A DNA stretch of 22,793 nt, from assembly GCA_043758775.1 (NCBI GenBank), contig JAYVMU010000007.1, forward strand, positions 1 to 22,793, in the 5' to 3' direction. A model generated the notes under the pieces. The model saw nothing but the letters and a program-made list of their open reading frames with translations. It made no database searches and was not told the DNA's origin. This DNA is from JACMMS01 sp043758775. GTDB lineage: Bacteria; Pseudomonadota; Gammaproteobacteria; Burkholderiales; Methylophilaceae. Made by a program: the position numbers and the translations under genes. Shown piece by piece: positions 21,187 through 22,793 of the stretch. Numbering within the stretch: position 1 is the stretch's first letter; every line of letters begins with the position of its first letter.

Positions 21187-21976
21187 TTTAAGTTTTGCTA
21201 CATATTTGGCTGATCAGGCAGGCAATGTAGCACATCAACCCGCAAGCTTGCTGCAGTTGCGTATTAATGCTGCAACATTTAATCATGCTGAAAAGGCAGT
21301 GCATAAAACTTTAAAGCAGCATTTGTTTAATTCAAAACATGTCATGGTTTTAGTGTTATTCGGGCATGTGCTGGCAATTGTCATACTAAGCCAAAGATTT
21401 GCTGTTACACAGCCTGTAAAGTTAGAAGTTAAGCCGATGATGGTTAGTTTGATAGCAGCACCAGCGCCTGAACTAGTGCCAACCATCAAACAGCCTAAGC
21501 CAGCGATAAAACCTGTGATTAAAGTGAAGCAGGTGATTAAGCCCATAAATGAGACTCCTAAACAAGCACCAAAAACTCCAATGGCAGAACAGGAGCCAGA
21601 ACTGGTGAAGCAGGAAGCGGTTGCCGAGCCGCAAGTGGTGGAAAAACCTACTACACCGGTAGTAGAAAAAAAACCAGTTGAAGACAAGATAGAACCACCG
21701 CAATTTGGTGTGGCTTATTTGAATAATCCAGCACCTAATTACCCAGTAATATCGCGGCGCATGACAGAAGAGGGTCGCGTGTTGTTACGTGTTTTAGTGA
21801 GTGCGGATGGCAGTGCAGAGTCTGTTCTGCTTGAAAAGACAAGTGGCTGTTGCTTCAATCGCTTGGACCAAGCGGCGGTAGAGGCGGTAAAGCAGTGGCA
21901 GTTTATCCCAGCTAAAAAAGCTGGGCGAGCAATGAGTGCTTATGTGTTGGTGCCAGTCAAATTTTCACTGAATTAG
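21176..21976 (+). CDS. tonB: TonB energy-transducing protein
   Basis: Spans the periplasm and passes proton-motive-force energy from ExbB-ExbD to outer-membrane receptors, here probably for heme or siderophores. From the ATG at 21176 it has 266 residues: a cytoplasmic N-terminus of about 54 residues, one membrane helix (about 55-72, VMVLVLFGHVLAIVIL), a long Pro/Lys/Glu-rich periplasmic spacer (about 95-175), and the C-terminal TonB domain (about 178-266, with APNYPVISRRMTEEGRVLL and QWQFIPAKKAG). An ATG at 21143 would add 11 residues. The start overlaps the preceding small gene by 11 bp. The usual SGxxxLD turn carries a two-residue longer SGCCFNRLD with vicinal cysteines. Confidence 0.93.
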   Translation: MSTSLSFATYLADQAGNVAHQPASLLQLRINAATFNHAEKAVHKTLKQHLFNSKHVMVLVLFGHVLAIVILSQRFAVTQPVKLEVKPMMVSLIAAPAPELVPTIKQPKPAIKPVIKVKQVIKPINETPKQAPKTPMAEQEPELVKQEAVAEPQVVEKPTTPVVEKKPVEDKIEPPQFGVAYLNNPAPNYPVISRRMTEEGRVLLRVLVSADGSAESVLLEKTSGCCFNRLDQAAVEAVKQWQFIPAKKAGRAMSAYVLVPVKFSLN

Positions 21977-21991
21977 ATTAACAAATATTAC

Positions 21992-22012
21992 TTAGCAATT
22001 ATTTTAGCAATT
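21992..22012 (+). repeat. Short direct repeat between tonB and exbB
   Basis: TTAGCAATT occurs at 21992-22000 and again at 22004-22012, a 12-bp period. Outer ACAAAT (21981-21986) and ATTTGT (22010-22015) could also pair. No terminator T tract is present. It may affect processing between the two genes or be chance in AT-rich sequence. Confidence 0.35.
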
Positions 22013-22042
22013 TGTCATATAGGAAGCATAAGGAAACAAGCC

Positions 22043-22726
22043 ATGCAAAACGCAACTGAATTTAATAGCCTAGCTTTTCTCATAGAAGGCGGTGCAGTTA
22101 CTATTACGGTCGCCATATTTTTATTAATGATGTCGGTCGCAAGCTGGTATTTTATGATTGTTAAAGCTTATCAGACCTTTAAGTTACGCCAGTACGTAAC
22201 TGCTTATGTGCAAACGTTTTGGGAGGCGCCCACCTTACAAGTAGGGCTCAATCAATCAAACCCAAATAGCCCTGCAGCTAAATTAGCCAATCAGGCAGTG
22301 GATGCAGCACATCATCATCAATTACATGCGGCTAAAAAATTAGTAGATGCCTGTAGTCATGATGAATTTATCGCACGCAGTATGCGCCGTGTGATTGGAC
22401 AAACGAACGCACAATTGGAATCAGGTTTGTCTGTGTTAGCTTCCGTGGGTAGTGTCGCTCCATTCGTCGGTTTGTTTGGCACGGTGTGGGGCATTTATCA
22501 CGCATTGGCTAATATCAGTGCCAGCGGGCAAGCCTCGTTAGATAAAGTCGCAGGGCCTGTGGGTGAGGCTTTAATTATGACGGCAATTGGCTTGGCGGTG
22601 GCTATCCCAGCAGTGCTAGCTTACAACGCCTTAGTTCGCGCCAATCGCCTTGTGTTGATACAGTTGGATAATTTTGCCCAGGATTTACATATATTACAGT
22701 TCAGTAGTGTCCGGCAATTTAGTTGA
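22043..22726 (+). CDS. exbB: ExbB/TolQ-type proton channel subunit
   Basis: Inner-membrane partner of TonB and ExbD. 227 residues with three membrane helices (about 17-40, 131-154 and 173-196). The conserved blocks are LASVGSVAPFVGLFGTVWGI and GEALIMTAIGLAVAIPAVLA. A MotA/TolQ/ExbB domain fills the second half. The short periplasmic N-terminus and the tonB neighbour favour ExbB over TolQ. AAGGAAA at 22030-22036 is a strong ribosome-binding site. The final 67 bases of the window contain no gene; an exbD start is expected just beyond. Confidence 0.93.
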   Translation: MQNATEFNSLAFLIEGGAVTITVAIFLLMMSVASWYFMIVKAYQTFKLRQYVTAYVQTFWEAPTLQVGLNQSNPNSPAAKLANQAVDAAHHHQLHAAKKLVDACSHDEFIARSMRRVIGQTNAQLESGLSVLASVGSVAPFVGLFGTVWGIYHALANISASGQASLDKVAGPVGEALIMTAIGLAVAIPAVLAYNALVRANRLVLIQLDNFAQDLHILQFSSVRQFS

Positions 22727-22793
22727 ATAGATTCAATTGGTTATCATTTTCAGGAATGTTTGCTTGTAACTCTGTATTTTTAAGTAGTTGATT

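Overview
This window looks like chromosomal DNA of an AT-rich methylotrophic betaproteobacterium of the Methylophilaceae type (Methylotenera/Methylophilus-like). The assignment rests on the gene set and protein flavour: divergent icd/rluE, xseB-ispA-dxs, ilvB-ilvN-ilvC, FolE2, a periplasmic MxaD-like SRPBCC protein and a betaproteobacterial type IV pilin. It is an inference, not a database result. Nothing indicates a phage, plasmid, insertion sequence, CRISPR array, rRNA or tRNA.

Layout. 1-600: cold-shock protein gene with a long leader and a strong terminator. 640-2471: isocitrate dehydrogenase (minus) and the divergent 23S rRNA pseudouridine synthase rluE, with start codons only 32 bp apart. 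2508-6293 (plus): a glutamine amidotransferase, chorismate synthase, an MFS transporter, and a periplasmic retropepsin-like protease whose start overlaps the transporter stop (ATGA). A bidirectional terminator separates these from the minus-strand genes folE2, dxs, ispA, xseB and a small carboxylesterase (6380-11112). 11113-11506 is a gene-free stretch with several hairpins. 11507-13453 (plus) is a putative cyclic-nucleotide signalling pair: an MBL-fold phosphodiesterase and a CNB-CNB-rhodanese fusion. 13607-14945 (minus): an orphan type IV pilin behind a near-perfect sigma-54 promoter, and an MxaD-like protein. 15250-16636: rppH and psd, convergent. 16746-20091 (minus): the ilvBNC branched-chain amino acid operon. 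20092-20642 is a 551-bp intergenic region with a candidate Fur box, a series of stem-loops, a CU-rich segment and a true intrinsic terminator, all before hemP; it looks like an iron-regulated small RNA or an attenuated leader. 20643-22726 (plus): hemP, a Cys/His-containing small protein of unknown function, tonB and exbB; exbD presumably follows outside the window.

Most of the window is ordinary housekeeping: isoprenoid precursors and quinone side chains (dxs, ispA), folate/pterin (folE2), aromatic and branched-chain amino acids (aroC, ilvBNC), phospholipid (psd) and RNA processing (rppH, rluE). The most unusual observations are the Fur-linked ncRNA candidate upstream of hemP, the unknown protein in the hemP-tonB-exbB module, an isocitrate dehydrogenase whose NADP-specificity residues mostly match those of an NAD-preferring variant, the cyclic-nucleotide PDE/effector pair, and a coding-like tail in the -1 frame of the MxaD-like gene.
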